NCBI GenBank assembly: GCA_029448655.1
Contig: JACCLO010000014.1
Coordinates: 868,001-932,000, forward strand
Direction of reading: 5' to 3'
DNA: 64,000 nucleotides
DNA from: Wolfiporia cocos
Taxonomy: Eukaryota; Basidiomycota; Agaricomycetes; Polyporales; Phaeolaceae
Below are positions 42,838 to 56,211 of this stretch, in pieces (within the stretch, counting starts at the first letter, position 1; each line of letters opens with the position of its first letter). The notes below the pieces were generated by a model. It was not told where the DNA came from and did no database searches. It saw only the letters and a list, made by a program, of their open reading frames with translations. The translations under genes were made by a program, and so were the position numbers.

Positions 42838-43968
42838 ACGCCGATTCCCGGATGGACACACTCGCCATGATGGGCGCAGCGAGACTGCCACTCTTGTGGT
42901 GTCTTGACATCGGGAATATGATTTAGAAGTAGAATCACTTCCATCTCCTCGTCTTTGTCCACCTCTCTGCATTCTCTGCATTCTTTTCTGTCACGACGCT
43001 CCAGCTGATTAACATCGCGTTCCCGAAGGTGCGCAAGCTTGGACATCTCGTCTGCACACTCCCGAGCCTCGTCCGCCTCAGATGCCACAATATGCTATTC
43101 ACGACCACAGCGCCCTGTGCGAGTCTTGCAATCACACCCTGCCCGCCCTCTGCGAGGCTGACTGACCTGGTGATCTCCTTCTTCAACGAGACCTCCTCTA
43201 ATGTTGAATTCAACAGGGTGATGATTGGGCACCTGTGCGCCACGAGAGTGGTCGCCGACCTCCAGAGGTTCGAGTTCTGTGCCTGGGCATCCTCTGACAG
43301 CAAGTATCTAGATGCTGATAGAGAGCTGCTCCATGAGCTCTTCAAGCAGTGTAGCTGGTCTCTCTGCCACCTAAAACTCTCTCCTTATTTACCTCCAGGC
43401 AAGGATCTGCAGACACATGCAATCTCTAACACGATCGGTACGTCTCTACGACCTCCGCCCGCTGCGTATATGCACAATTGATATGGTCTCGTAACAGCAT
43501 CTATATTTGATCTCACGTGTTGCGACAGCCTAGAGACAGTTGATCTGAAAGCCTTGAACTTCGAGGGGGTCGGATATGCCTGGATGCACCGCGTCCTTGA
43601 ATCCAACGTATCGAAAAAGTTGCGCGAGGTCTCAATTGTCATCGACCGGCCTAAGTATAGCCAGAATGCGGAGGAGAACCTACAATTGGCTGTATCTGCT
43701 CTCAAGGGAGACGTATGCCCTCAAATCAATGAGCTGTTCTCCAACAAGGACTATGAGAAGCTATGCCGTCTTGACTTTGTGTCCTGGACTCATCCTGATC
43801 GAGCCATACCGGATGCGACTCGTTGGGCACCCCTGCTCAAGGCCGAGATGCCAAAATTGCATGAGCGAGGAGTCCTGCGGTGAGTGGGTACCTTTCGATG
43901 AATGCGCCATTTCATGGTTGTGCCTGCCACACTATAGGACTCGCGTGGATGTTTTTCTGGGACTCTAG
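42838..43968 (+). pseudogene. F-box paralog 3, 5'-truncated and interrupted
   Basis: Homology to the intact paralog begins inside exon 2 (PIPQLGTLAMM region), so the F-box itself is absent. Two in-frame stops occur just after the segment corresponding to RLGIVAAIWK (around 42921-42930). Exon 2 ends at 43437, exon 3 is 43498..43879 and exon 4 is 43938..43968, with the usual donors. The C-terminus is shortened to TRVDVFLGL. Dead copy. Confidence 0.75.
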
Positions 43969-46208
43969 AACGAAGACAGTTTTTGAGCTCGTACCCATCC
44001 ACTTTTCGCATTTCCAGCGCACCGGATGCCTGTGGGCCTCAATCTCATGGCTTCCCCTCCTTTATCACAAAGTCCACACCCAGTTCCCTTCACCATCCTC
44101 CAATGTGCATAATTCCCGTCACCATACGTCTGTAGATCTACCTCGGTCTCCTGAAATACTAACATCTCCGCATAACTGGTCCAACCTATACTCGTGCTTT
44201 TGTGCATTCTGCTGTGCAGCGTCCCTCCGCCTCGTCGACTCGCTCCGTCATGGATGCGCTACCCCGACTGCAGCGCCGATTGGTTACAGATACAGGCGTA
44301 CAGATCAGGCATTGGGCTACGATGTCATAGATGCTGACTGGAATTTGCGAAGAATGGGCGATGAAGAAGTATACCGACTGTCTGTAATGTGCCCCGGTGT
44401 TGTGAGTGTGGCGGATGGCGAGGAAGACTAGGGTCTGTTCCGACGCATGTCCCGGGACGACAATGGCCATCGAGACTGCCAATGCGCCACCATAATCTGT
44501 GAACATCACGCGCCCGCATCAGTTCATACACATTCGCTCAATGCATCATGCCACCCTCCACAGCCCTGCAGTTCGCCCCGCTATTCCCGAATCCACGCAA
44601 TCGGGACCCGAGCCGCTGAACACTCCTCGACCATTCTCTCTAACGCATGATATCTCAGGAGCCCTGTTTCCCTAATACTAGGCCGTTCTGCACTCTACAA
44701 TGACAGAGGAACGTGAAACATCCTTCCAAGGATGCGCCCGATGGGAGCGCGAGGTTGGGAGATCTCGTGGATCCTTTCGATCAGGGAGAAGGACCAATAG
44801 GGCCGGAGATGCGGCTTCCAGGCGCGCACCGAGCTTGCTCGAACCGATGATTTTACGGACATTGTTGTAGTGTAATGCAGACGTTTTACCGCGCCTCGAC
44901 AATACTGATGTTTCTTCTATGCAGTTAGAAATTGACAATCTCTCGCCCTTCCTTCAATCTTCGGTGACAATGGTGGCAGCTATAATGATACAGTGCTGTT
45001 GTTTTGGCATACGGTATTAAGCTGACCTCTCGTGCGTTATCAAGAGCAATCACAAATCCAAGACGCGTTGTGACTGACCGAGGGTAGAATAGCAAAGCGC
45101 AGAAGAAAGAAGCATTGAGGAAGTGCGGAGCCTCAAGATGAGGCGATGTCCACGCCACAGCTGATAGTGATCGCGATTTCCTACACAGCTCGGGATCCAG
45201 TGTCAAGCGATGACTTGCTCTCGGGTAGGGCGCTACGCAGATTTCAAGTCGAGCATAGGGTGACATGACAAGATCGAGCCACTGATAGTGTGCATGATCT
45301 CGATCAACCGTTATTGTGGTGGCTTCGCTGTAGCGCCTGGGCCCCCGAGCTCATTCAGCGCTTCAGCGTCAGCGTCAGCGTCTTCCACTACGCCCACGAC
45401 CACACCTCCCAGTCATCCCAGGATGCGTACACATCGCCTTTAAAATGGAAGCCATTGACATCACCCTACGTGCACCACGCCGTATTCTCTATGTCTCCGC
45501 TCAGTAGCCCTAAATAGCAAATGCCTTTGTGCAGCGCTCAAAGTTCGAAGGCCGACATCGTTTTCCCATACACTAGGCGCACCTGTATATGCACAACACC
45601 ACCTACAGCCGTGCTTCTAGAAGCGCTGGCACCGCCATACGCGTCTGTCAGATGGCCGCTCTTTATGCAGTCTGCGGTGCAGGGTCAGATATTAAATCGG
45701 CAATAATTGTATGCATGTATGTTCGATCTATTATATTTCGATAGTACCCCATGCGCTGGGGGAGACGATGTGTGCGGTAGGACGCCCGCGGCACATGGCT
45801 GCAGCACTCGTGCGGCCCATCGCCGCGATCGCGAGGCGCGTGAGGCTGTGCGCTAGATGGTGCGTTCGAGGCTAAGCGCACGGATAGCAGATGGCGCCTA
45901 CGAACCTTTCGTAGGAGCGGCACTGTGGCTAACCGCAAAGGCTCGCGAGTTACTTTCGCGTCTCGGGATATAAGATTCGGATGTACATCTGCATTCATTG
46001 GCGCATTCGCGGAGTAGTGATCAGGGTGGGGAACGTACCGCGGTAGTTATCAACGCTGATAGGTCATGTCTTCTGACGCTCATGTATCGCTCCTGTCAGC
46101 GAACCGTGGTAACAATAAATGACTCGCTACTAAGGCTGCTGATGTGTAGGCAGACGAAAGAAGCGCTGTGCTGTACACCACATGCGGCTAGCTGTGCGAT
46201 GCTGCGAG
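43969..46208. other. Spacer between F-box paralogs 3 and 4
   Basis: The first part resembles the sequence downstream of paralog 4 (48101-48700), and 45540-46208 resembles the region upstream of paralog 5 (51890-52620). The spacer is therefore made of duplicated flanks. ORFs up to 183 codons (43880-44431) occur, but none is open across copies or carries a motif. A short (CAGCGT)3 run lies near 45366-45382. Confidence 0.5.
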
Positions 46209-46218
46209 TATATAAATA
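46209..46218 (+). promoter_or_regulatory. TATA box upstream of F-box paralog 4
   Basis: TATATAAATA about 90 bp before the chosen ATG at 46309. The corresponding site before paralog 5 is the weaker TATATGAATG (about 52623). Confidence 0.55.
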
Positions 46219-46308
46219 GCAGTGAGTATTCATGGAGGCCATTCTGCTAGTTCTGTCGTCATGGGTCGCGACAGCTCAGACCTTCACTCACACCGAAACA
46301 TAGGGAAG

Positions 46309-48100
46309 ATGCCCGAAGCAAATGCTGCCAAGCAACGCACCCAGGAAGCTACCACCAAACCGGTCAGAGAGGATAGTCAGGACTATGTAGACACGGTAAA
46401 GGCGGCAGAAGAAGTTCAAAATGATATATCCTCAACGCTGCAGGAGAAGGAACATCATCTTCGCGCCGTTGAACAAATCACGCGGGTGAAGTCTGTGGTG
46501 AAAAGTGGGGTCGAGGGAGAGGACGTATCAAGAAGAGAGAACACGCTGAGGAGAGCTGGGGAAGCAGAAGAAGTCAGAGGTGAGCCATCTACACCCTAGA
46601 AAACCAAATGAAGAATAGACGCAGATACAGAGTCCGGGTGGAAACACATCGGACGCGTCCCAGGTGCTCCGGACCCAGCGCTGACAGAGAGCAACACATC
46701 CTCGAGGGGACCACTGCAGCTTCCAACGGAAGTCTGCGAGCGTATCATTGACTGGCTGTGGGGTGATCCTTGGATGCTGCGGGAATGCGCTGTTGTGTGC
46801 AAGGCATGGACGCCGAGGTGTCGGTACCAGATGCAGCGGCACGTCGTTATGTGCGATCGGAGCCACGTCCAAGGACATGCGAGGAGAGCGCGGGCGCAGC
46901 CACATCTTCTCCAGCAAGCAAAATCGGTCTGGGTGATGGGCGGAGCGAAGCAAGGCGAGCAAGGGCCGATTCCGCAGCTGGGCACACTCGCCATGATGGG
47001 TGCAGGCAAGCTGCCACTCGTGTGGCGTCTTGGCATCGTGGCTGCCATCTGGAAGCCAAGCGACTTCCATCCACTCATCTTCGTCCACCTCTCCGCATTT
47101 TCCTCTGTCACGGCACTCCGGTTGCTTGATGTCACGTTCCCGAAGGTGCGCGAGTTTGGGCGCCTCGTCTGCGCACTCCCGAGCCTCGTCCGCCTCAGAT
47201 GTGCCAATGCGCTATTCGCGAACACGGCCCCCTGTGCGAGTCTTGCAATCACGCGCTTTCCGCCCTCTGTGAAGCTGACTGACCTGATGATCTTCTCTAA
47301 CAACGAGACCTCCTCCAGTGTTGAAGCCAACAGGGCATTAATTGAGCACCTGTGCGCGGCGGGAGTGGTCGCTGACCTCCAGAGGTTCGAGATTTCTGCT
47401 TGGGCATCCTCTGACAGCAAGTATCTAGAGGATTATCGAGGGCCCCTCCATGAGCTTCGAACAGAGTGCAGTCGGTCTCTCCGCAACCTGAAACCTTCTC
47501 CTTATTTGCACCGGGGCAAGGATCTTCAGACAGATGAGGTCTCAAATACGATTAGTATGTCTATAATATGACCCTTACCCGCTATGTACATGCACATCTG
47601 ATGCAAACTTGCAACAGCATCTGTATCTAATATCGCCCATTGTGACAGTCTGGAGTCGGTTAATTTACATGCCTTGAACTTCGGGGAGGTCGGATACGCC
47701 TGGATGCTCTGCGTACTCAAATCCAGTGTATCGAAGAAGTTGCGTGAAGTCTCGATTGTCATAGACCGGCCTCGCTACAGCTTGGCTGCGGAGGAGATTT
47801 TGCTAGAGACCGTATCCGCTCTCAACAGAGACATATGCCCTCATCTCGACGAGCTGTTCGCACACAAGGACTATGAAAAGCTCTGTCATGCTGACTTCAC
47901 ATTCCAGACCAATATAGATGAAGCTATACCGGACGCGACTCGTTGGGCATCCTTGCTCGAGGCCAAAATGCCAAAAATGCATGAGCGAGGAGTCCTGCGG
48001 TGAGCGGGTAACTTTTGCTAAACATGCCGCCTCATCACGTTTCCTGACAATTTGCAGGACTCGCGTGGATGTTTCCTCAAACTCGTCAATGAGAACTTAA
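46309..48100 (+). CDS. F-box protein, paralog 4, intact (539 aa)
   Basis: Model: join(46309..46579, 46631..47554, 47618..47999, 48058..48100). This totals 1620 nt, 540 codons, all joins in phase, with introns of 51, 63 and 58 bp. The first ~90 residues are charged and helical. The F-box is at about 121-165 (LPTEVCERIIDWLWGD...CAVVCKAWTPRCRYQ), the typical N-terminal Skp1-binding module of SCF ubiquitin ligases. The remaining 370 residues presumably recognise substrate; hydrophobic periodicity is present but no clear LRR, WD or kelch repeats. The ATG matches the start of paralog 5 in context. The extreme C-terminus (VSSNSSMRT) is shifted by one base relative to paralogs 2 and 5, so it is slightly altered. 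It is the only copy without a disabling lesion. Confidence 0.78.
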
Positions 48101-51100
48101 CTTCTGTTGAGCTCGTACTGGTCCTCCATTTGAACTCCTGGATTTGAGTGCGTCTCAATCACATGGCATCCCTCCTTCTTCACAAAGCTCATGCTCAGCT
48201 CCCTTCGACACCCTCCAATGTGCCTCATTCCAAATTCCACATATCTATACCTCTTCTTCTACCATCCATCATCTGGTCCGCTATATACATACGCTACCGT
48301 GCACTATGCCACGGAGCATCCCATCCCAACACTTGATCGATTCATTCCGCCGTAAATGTGCCATACCAATTGTAGTTATCGGTCGCTCATATGGGCACAA
48401 GATGCGGTACTGCGCCTCGGATGTCCTGAATGCCAACTGGAGTTCATTAGTTACGATGTGGTCGAAAGCCAGCCGTCTGTGTTGCGCCCTGGGTCTGTAA
48501 GCGTGGAGAATTATGAGCAAGGCCAAGGATCAACCGAACGTCCTGACACTCCGGCGACAACAGCCACCGCCATGTTTGGATACGCCGACATCGCTGACTC
48601 GCACCATCAAATTTCGAGCACTTCCTCCCAACACATAAAACCTCATTTCCTGCACGGCTGAGCATCTCGCAGAGCTGCAGACGACTTCGCACTAGTAGCA
48701 TCCGAGCCGCTGAAACTCCTTATCCACCCTTCTCGAGGCAAGATATCTCGGGATCGGTGTCATGTCAATGCTAGGCAGGCCTGTAATCATCGGCTCGTAC
48801 AATGCCAGAGGAACCTAGCACATTTATCCGCCTCTGCGCAAAGGATGCACCTATGGGAGCGCACAACGTAGAGACACGCAAGGTACCGGCAATGATGGTG
48901 CTGCTTGATATTCCACCGCGCGATGCGGAGGGGGGACGGCTTCTGAGGGTGTCTGTGTATCCCTTGCTATGGGAAGCAATGAGGGTAAGGATGCGGCTCC
49001 CAGACACACACCGGGTTGGCTTGAGCTGATGGCTTGTACGTACACTGTGACATCGTAGTACAGATTGTTTACCTTGGCGGTCTCCCACCCTTATGCTACG
49101 TCTTTCAGTCAAGCTTATTCTTCAGTGACATCATAGCAGCTACTCGCATTATGCCCTGCGAGGTATACAGGCTCTGATCTCCGACAATATGATATGGATA
49201 TATTCCGAGTTCTGTGTCAGCACAAGCATAATCGCATAATCTAACACCGTATCGCTACCCTTCTCAACTGAGAACGTACAGGTAAAGCAGACTCAATGGC
49301 TGAGTTATCCAGTCACATTGTAGCGTTTTCATATCGCTACGGATGAGTGTCATTCCTCAGCATCAAGGCTAGCAACCGTCTCGTACGCGCCCAAGTGCGT
49401 AATGTCGTCAAGACGTTCTACAGGCTGAGGGCCTATATGCAGTACCCAGAGCAATTGGAGATCTAAGAGGTGACATAGCCGACTCTCAAGGGTCCTACAG
49501 AATAGAAGCCTTGAGGAGGTGCAATGTCTTGAGGTGAGGCGTCCCCGTCACGGCTGACAGCCGCGCATATATCGAGAACGCTCTGTTGGCGGTGCATCTG
49601 CATCAACCGTGGTTCCATACATTGCTCGGAATTCAGCAGACGGCATGCGTTGTCGAAGGTGACTTGCTTTGGTCAAGGTCAGGACGATCTTAGAAGCTGA
49701 CACCTACAGATGCGCATACACCGAGCTCTGAAGATCTGAAGATCTAGCGGCGGTACATCGATCGCGGTTTCCTCATACACAGCTCGGGATCCAGTACTTG
49801 CTAGTGTCCTGCACTGGCGGAGATATGTATCGAGGATTCATGAAGCGGCAGATTATATAGTGGCGATCGGCGTATATCGCGATTGTGGCACCTTCGGAGC
49901 GCCCGGGCTCACCCGGCGTCTGTCTGCGTCCGCGAATTGGCTAACTGCGTGTACATAGATTGGCTTGTGGACGATATCGTTACTCCGTTGCTCATGCTAT
50001 CCTGTGTTCACCAGTCTACACGGCCGGCTGCCTCATCAGATGGATCCCCATCTGGGCGCTCGCTGCTCACTTATGCTTGGCGACGTTCTACACCCTGTCT
50101 CAAACTGGAGCAGCGCCGATTCTTATGCGTTGTTTGGTTCGTGGATGCTTCGAACGAGAGCAACTGCACAGCTGCATGCCCATTGAGCGCGCTCCTCTTC
50201 CGTCATCTCCGAATCGCTTGCTGTAAAGATTTTGTGCGGCTCTTCAGGGCACTTTTTTTCCCCACTTTTGCCTCTGTACCGAAGAATCCTATCAAGCTGA
50301 CAATGGTGCGCGTACTCGACATGGCCTGCCACCCATATGTCAAGGTTTCAACCCTCGGAAGGAAATAGCGACTGTATGACTGATCTGGCGATTGTTGACA
50401 GGAAGGTGAGGCAACATCGCACGCAGTTCAATGGGTCTCGAAAATGGAAGGCCTCAATAACTTACGTTTCGAGATCATCTTTTGTTCCGCTATAGCTGGA
50501 ACTCATCTGCTCTGCCGTTCGCGTGTGAGGTGCTGTCCCAACCACGGTGTCAGAGTGGAATCCGACGCAGAAGTCCGCTTCTCTTGGTTTGTCTTCTCGT
50601 CAACCGCATCTAGTAGCGCGCTGGCGGAGCTCCTTTACAAGTCTGGCAGTCATTTGGACTAGCGAGACGATTTTTACTCCGCTTCACTCTGGAGCTGCTG
50701 TAGGGAGTGACACATGATCTTGATACCTCAGGACCGGCAGTCTCAGACCATGCTCGTTGTCTCGCGTGGTCCCATCTGCGTTCTCGCCGGGGAGATGCTG
50801 CCAGCCTTCGTAAATAGTGGCGTCTAGCAATCTATAGTAGTGCCACGCAGTAAGTCTCGATGCCGTCCGAAAGCTTTGGACGGTCTCTGTACTCTATGTA
50901 TTGCTCCAGGTATTGAAAGCGTGCTTATGGACAGCATTGTTGCCACAATGCGGCAGGCTACTATACTCGTTCCTGCATGTCCAGCACTCACCTGGGTGAC
51001 ACTGACCGACGATACTATCTCTCAAAGTGCTTCTCTGGTGCTCCTGCGATAGTTGAGCTTCCTAGCGCCACCTCTTTCTGTCGACGAAATTGTCCATGCT

Positions 51101-52726
51101 GTGCGCTGCCTCGCCCACGCCCTGCACCGACCTTCATTCTAATCGGTGCCTACCATACGACCAACTTGGGCGCGCTTCTCTTTTCAACGCCCCGGCGAAG
51201 CATTCGCTCGACTTGAAGCGTAGGTGTGGTTAGATAAGCTCAATGGCGCCAGCATCTGACCAAGAGCGATGGAACGGGTACTCAAGGTGCCAGTTACGCG
51301 ATACAGACAGTGCTGATCGTGGCCGCACAGGCCATGAACGGGTCATTGTCACTGCACTCCTCATTCCGCGCCCTGACACGTCATCAATGGCAACCGTCTT
51401 GGGATCTTGTGGGGTCTTGCATCGTCTGTTACTCATGCTCATCTGGGACTTGGTCCTCACAGGCAGCCTTTGTGCGCTCCCGTCCGTCAATATGTCGGGT
51501 TTCCTGTACTCTCGGTGACCGGCGACTGCTGCGGCGTCATGGCCAAAGTCTTGTATGAGTTATCCACTTGACATGATGCCCAAGATTGCTACCGCACTCC
51601 GGCAAGAGTGATATGCGGTAACGCCAGGGAGTGCCTGCATATTCTCCTTTGGGACCTGGGCTTTGGGGTTGACGATGACATTATGACACGCCGACAAACG
51701 GTCTGAGCGGGTTTCGAGCTGGGTACCTCTTGCACTCTGTCGATCCGACGCACTTTCTGATCCTGTCCAACTGTGCATTTGTCTGTGATATACGGAAACT
51801 GCGTACATATGGTCGTCAAAATGGAAGCCATCCACATCGCCCCACACGCATCGCGTCGCATTCGCGCTATCTTCTGTCAGAGACCTCAGAACAGCCGACA
51901 TCCATCCGCAGCACTCAAGGTTCGAAGGTTGACATTGCTTTCTCGAACACTAGGAGTACCTGTATTCCGTTTTCATTTTGAGCCGTGCTTCTAGAAGCCC
52001 AGATACTGCCACAAGCGTCTACCAGATGGCCACTCTTTATGCAGTCTGCGGTGCGCGAGAAGCATATTGAATCGGCGATGGTGGTACGCTCGCTCTGCAT
52101 GCTGGATATGTTAATGATGTACCGTGCGCAGAGGCAGACCATGTGCGCGTTGGGATATCCGCGACACATTAAGCATCAAGGCGCGTGTGGCTTCAGCGCC
52201 CGTGCGGTCCATCGCCGCGAGGCGTGTGAGGCTGTGCGCCAGGTGCTGCGTTCGAGGCTTCGTACGCGGATCGGAAGGCACGCGAGCGTTTCATAGGAGG
52301 AGCAGTCAAAGTTCGCGCAAGGACCCGCCAGCTGCTTTCGTGTTTCGGAAAGGGCAACTCGAACGTACGCCTGCATTCATCAGCGCATTCGCAAGTAGAC
52401 ATGAGAGCAGGGAACGCACCCTGTGATTATCCACGCCGATAGGTCATGTCTTCTAGCGCTCCTGCATCGCTCCTGTCGGTGGACCGCACCAAATGCGGTG
52501 TTTGACCTGTGTTCCTTATTGCCAGGCTGTTGGGGTATGGATAGACTGAAGAAGCGCTATGCTGTATACCAGGTCCATTAGTCGTATATGTGGTTAGCTG
52601 TGCGATGCTGTGGGGACGTCCTGGTATATGAATGAATGAGAAGGTTCACGAAGGCCATTCTGCTCGATTCAATTCCGCCATCATAGGTCGTAACACCAAT
52701 CTCACTTACGCTGAAACGAGAGGAAG
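48101..52726. other. Spacer between F-box paralogs 4 and 5
   Basis: 4.6 kb without a supported gene. 48101-49150 resembles sequence downstream of other paralogs; 51890-52726 resembles the upstream region of paralog 4. The middle (49.2-51.8 kb) is unique within the window, with short overlapping ORFs (at most 161 codons at 49883-50368) that show no domain. Tandem duplication of a unit of about 6.4 kb explains the ends. Confidence 0.5.
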
Positions 52727-54536
52727 ATGACCGTTACAGCAGATGCCGCGAAGCGACACACCTGGGAAGCTGCCGCCGGGCTGGTGAGAGAGGATAGTGA
52801 GGGCTACGTAGACACGGTAGAGGCGACAGAAGGAGCCAGGAAAGGGCAACAAGTTCAAATTGACCCGTCATCAGCGCTGCAGGAGGATGCACAGGATGCT
52901 CGCGCCGTCGAACGAACCACGCAAGAGGAGTCTGTGGTGAAAAGCAGGATGGAGAGAGAGGACGCACCAAGGAGAGAGAATACGCTGGAGAGAGCTGGAG
53001 AAGCACAAGAAGTCAGAGGTGAGCCATCTACCCCATAGAGAGACGACTGAAGGATAGATGCGAATACAGAGCCCGGGTGGAGACACATCGGACGCATACC
53101 AGGCGCTCCGGATCCAGCGCTGATGGAGAGCGACCCATTCTCAAGAGGACCGCTGCTGCTCCCGACGGAGCTCTGCGAACGCATCATCGACTGGCTATTG
53201 GATAGCACTTGGATGCTGCAGAGATGCGCACTTGTGTGTAAGGCGTGGACGCCGAGGTGTCGGTACTGGATGTAGCGGATCGTCGTTCTGTGGAATCGAG
53301 GCGACGTTCAAGGGCATGCGAGGCGATCGCGGGCGCAGCCACATCTCCTCCAGCAAGCGAGATCGGTCCGGGTGGTCGGTCCAGGAAAAGTTGACGAACG
53401 AGCGTCAATTCCGCAGCTGGGCACACTCGCCATGATGGGCGGGGCAAAGCTGCCACTCGTGTGGCGTCTTGAGATCCAGGATGCGATATGGAACCCGAGG
53501 GACTTTCATCCGCTCATCTTCGTCCACCTCTCCGCATTTTCATCTGTCACGACGCTCCAGCTGATCAACGTCACGTTCCCGAAGGTGCGCGAGTTTGGGC
53601 GGCTCATCTGCGCACTCCCGAACCTCGTCCGCCTCAGGTGCGACAATGTGCTATTCACGAGCACAGTCCCCTGTGAAAGTCTCTCCATCACACGCCGTCC
53701 ACCCTCTGTGAGGCTGACTGATCTGGCAATCTCATCATTCAACGAGACCTCCTCCAATGTTGAAGCCAACAGGTCACTAATCGAGCACCTGTGTGCCACG
53801 GGAGTGGTCGCTGACCTCCAGAGGTTCGAGTTCGACGCATGTGCATCCTCTGACAGCAAGTATCTATATGCTTATAAAGAGCCTCTCAATAAACTCTTGA
53901 AGCAGTGCAGCCGGTCTCTCCGCAACCTGAAACTCACTCCTGATTCACGTGAAGACGAGGATGTTCATACGGATGCGATCTCTTATACGATCGGTACGTC
54001 TTTGATCTGACATCCAACTGCTGCGCCATTTCACAATTAATATGCACTCATAACAGCATCTGTATTCGATCTCACATGTTGCGACAGCCTGGAGACAGTT
54101 GCTTTGCATGCCTTGAACTTTGAGGAGGTCGGATATGCCTGGATACGGGGCACCCTTGAATCGAAAAAGTTGCGTGAGGTCTCTATTGTCATGGATCGGC
54201 CTGAGTATGGCCAGAATGCGGAGGAGAACCTGCAAACGACTGTATCTTCTCTCAGGAAGGACGTCTGCCCTCGCCTCAACGAGCTGTTCTCCAACCAGGA
54301 CTATGACAAGCTATGTCATGTCGACCTTGTGTTCTTGACTCATCCGGATGAAGTCATACCGGATGCGATTCGGTGGGCATCCCTGCTCAAGGCTGAGATG
54401 CCGAAATTGCATGAGCGAGGAGTCCTGCGGTACGTGGACACCTTTCGATGAATGCGCCGTCTCATTGTCGTACCTGCCGCTATGCAGGACTCATGTTGAC
54501 GTTTGTCTTGACATTTGGAATGCAGACGATTCATGA
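52727..54536 (+). pseudogene. F-box paralog 5, one nonsense codon in an otherwise intact frame
   Basis: Exons 52727..53018, 53070..53993, 54057..54429 and 54488..54536 total 1638 nt, 546 codons, all in phase. The F-box LPTELCERIIDWLLDSTW...CALVCKAWTPRCRYWM is present, but the next codon is TAG (53273-53275) where paralog 4 has CAG. The third donor is GTACGT rather than GTGAGT, still usable. The C-terminus (TRVDVCLDIWNADDS) keeps the length seen in paralog 2. With one C to T change away from an open frame, inactivation is probably recent, unless the stop is bypassed. Confidence 0.8.
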
Positions 54537-55916
54537 GCTCGTAACGACCCTCTCTTCGCATTCCCGGCCCTCCCGATGCCCGTAAGCCCCAATGCAATAC
54601 CATGGCCGCCCCTGCTTGTTCATAAAGCTCACACCCAGCTTCCTTCAGCGCTCCTTAATATGCAACATTCCCGTCACTAGTACTACATGTCTATATGACT
54701 TCCCAAATTTCAAACCTCCCCGCATGTCTGGTCCGACATCCTCGTGCTTTTGTGTACTCTGCTATGAAGCGCCCGTCCGCCTGGCTCCTCTGCTCATACA
54801 ACGACAGAAGAATGTAGTTTATTGTTTGTGTCTTGTTAAGGATGCTCCTGACGGGAGCTCTCGGCGAGGCGACATATGAAGTGCTGGCAATGATGACACT
54901 GTTCGTGTCGCGACGTGGTGGAGAGAAGAGCCGAGTCTCGAGGAATACTTCCAGTCATGGAAAATGAGCAATGTGGGGATGCGACATTTGGGCACGCACC
55001 GAGCACACGCGAACCAACAGCCTATATGGACATCATCATAGTGTAGTGCAGGTCGTTTACCATACTTTTACATTGACTTTTTGCTGTTTGCGCTATAGAT
55101 TGACGATTTCTCTCCTTGTCTTCAATTGGTATACTCTTCAGTGACAATGTTAGTTGCTATGCTAATGCGGCGCTATGAGTGGCATACAGTATGGATGATA
55201 CTCCCAGTTATATATCAACACATGTATAATTGAATCAAATTGTAACGATGTTAACGTTGTTTGTGTCCGTCGCAGATGAATGACATTCCTCGTTGATGCA
55301 AGCAGCTGCATCTTGTATGCGCCTAAATGCGTAAGTTTCACCGCGCGGATGCACAGACTCGTCGTATGTATGGCATCGACATCAATTGCAGATACAAGAC
55401 GCGCTGTGACTGACCGAGGGGAGAATAGCGCAGGAAGCGCAGTGCCTCAAGATAAGGTGATCCCGCCACGGCTGGCAGTTGCACATACACCAAGCTTGGA
55501 CGGCGGTGCATCAGCCGCAATTCCATACACAGCTCAAGATCTAGCTCGAATTGTTGACGAAGATGACTTGCTCGCGATCAGGACGCTACGTAGATCTGGA
55601 GTGAAGAAGGTCACTGATACAGTGACACCTCCATCCCACCTACTATCACTTGATTATGCTCCACCACAAGAGCTCGTGCTATCAAACGATGGCAACAGGA
55701 ATGGGTTTCCAATAATTGCACAAGTGCCTCCTGTTATGCGATCACATCACTACCTCAATACACACTCCACCCCATCCTACAAAAATTTCCGGATCATCGT
55801 CCACAACTCATCCAATGCCTCACTAAACATGCATTCATAGGTGAATATTATCACTGTTTTGTTCCTTCAAAACCTTCCACATGCCCATGCAACAATCGCA
55901 CTTTACAGGCTCATCA
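54537..55916. other. Downstream flank of F-box paralog 5
   Basis: Resembles the sequence after paralogs 3 and 4 in its first 600 bp. A 186-codon ORF at 55280-55840 starts in sequence shared with 45070-45200, and its C-terminal half is unique; no domain is recognised, so I do not call it a gene. Confidence 0.45.
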
Positions 55917-56211
55917 TGACACAAACAAAGCCAAGCAAGAGCCAGGGGAATAGTACTTGCACAGAGGCATATTCCTGGTCTGGATTACTCAAGGCATAAA
56001 TGGCCAAGATGAGTCTGGGGTGCTACTTAAGTCCTAACTGATCATACAGTGATCGGATCATGATTGAGAGATTAGATGTGTGGCTACACCGAGTGTCTGG
56101 TTAGGGTTTGTCATGTGACTAGGGCTACTATAAAAGGAATGGGTACTAAGACAAGATAAGATAAGGGAACTTGTCAGTCGTTGGCTAGTTGAATGAAATT
56201 GGCCTGTGACA
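55917..56211 (-). repeat. Diverged Ty3-type LTR (295 bp)
   Basis: Boundaries TGACAC...GTGACA match the Ty3 LTR ends. It shares the GGGGAAT.GTACTTGC and GGCCAAGATGAGTCT blocks and a TATA-like TTTTATAG. Flanking 5-mers (CATCA/TGTTG) do not match. To its right, minus-strand sequence ends in MSQANFIQLAND, overlapping the LTR exactly as LSQADFLQLACD does in copy 1. It is therefore the 3' LTR of an older, otherwise lost element. Confidence 0.7.

Noticed and set aside
43880..44431. 183-codon ORF downstream of F-box paralog 3
   Set aside because: It overlaps the last exon of the paralog in another frame, and the equivalent region after paralog 4 is not open.
55280..55840. 186-codon ORF as a gene
   Set aside because: Its first half lies in duplicated F-box flank sequence that is not open in the other copies, and no domain is seen.
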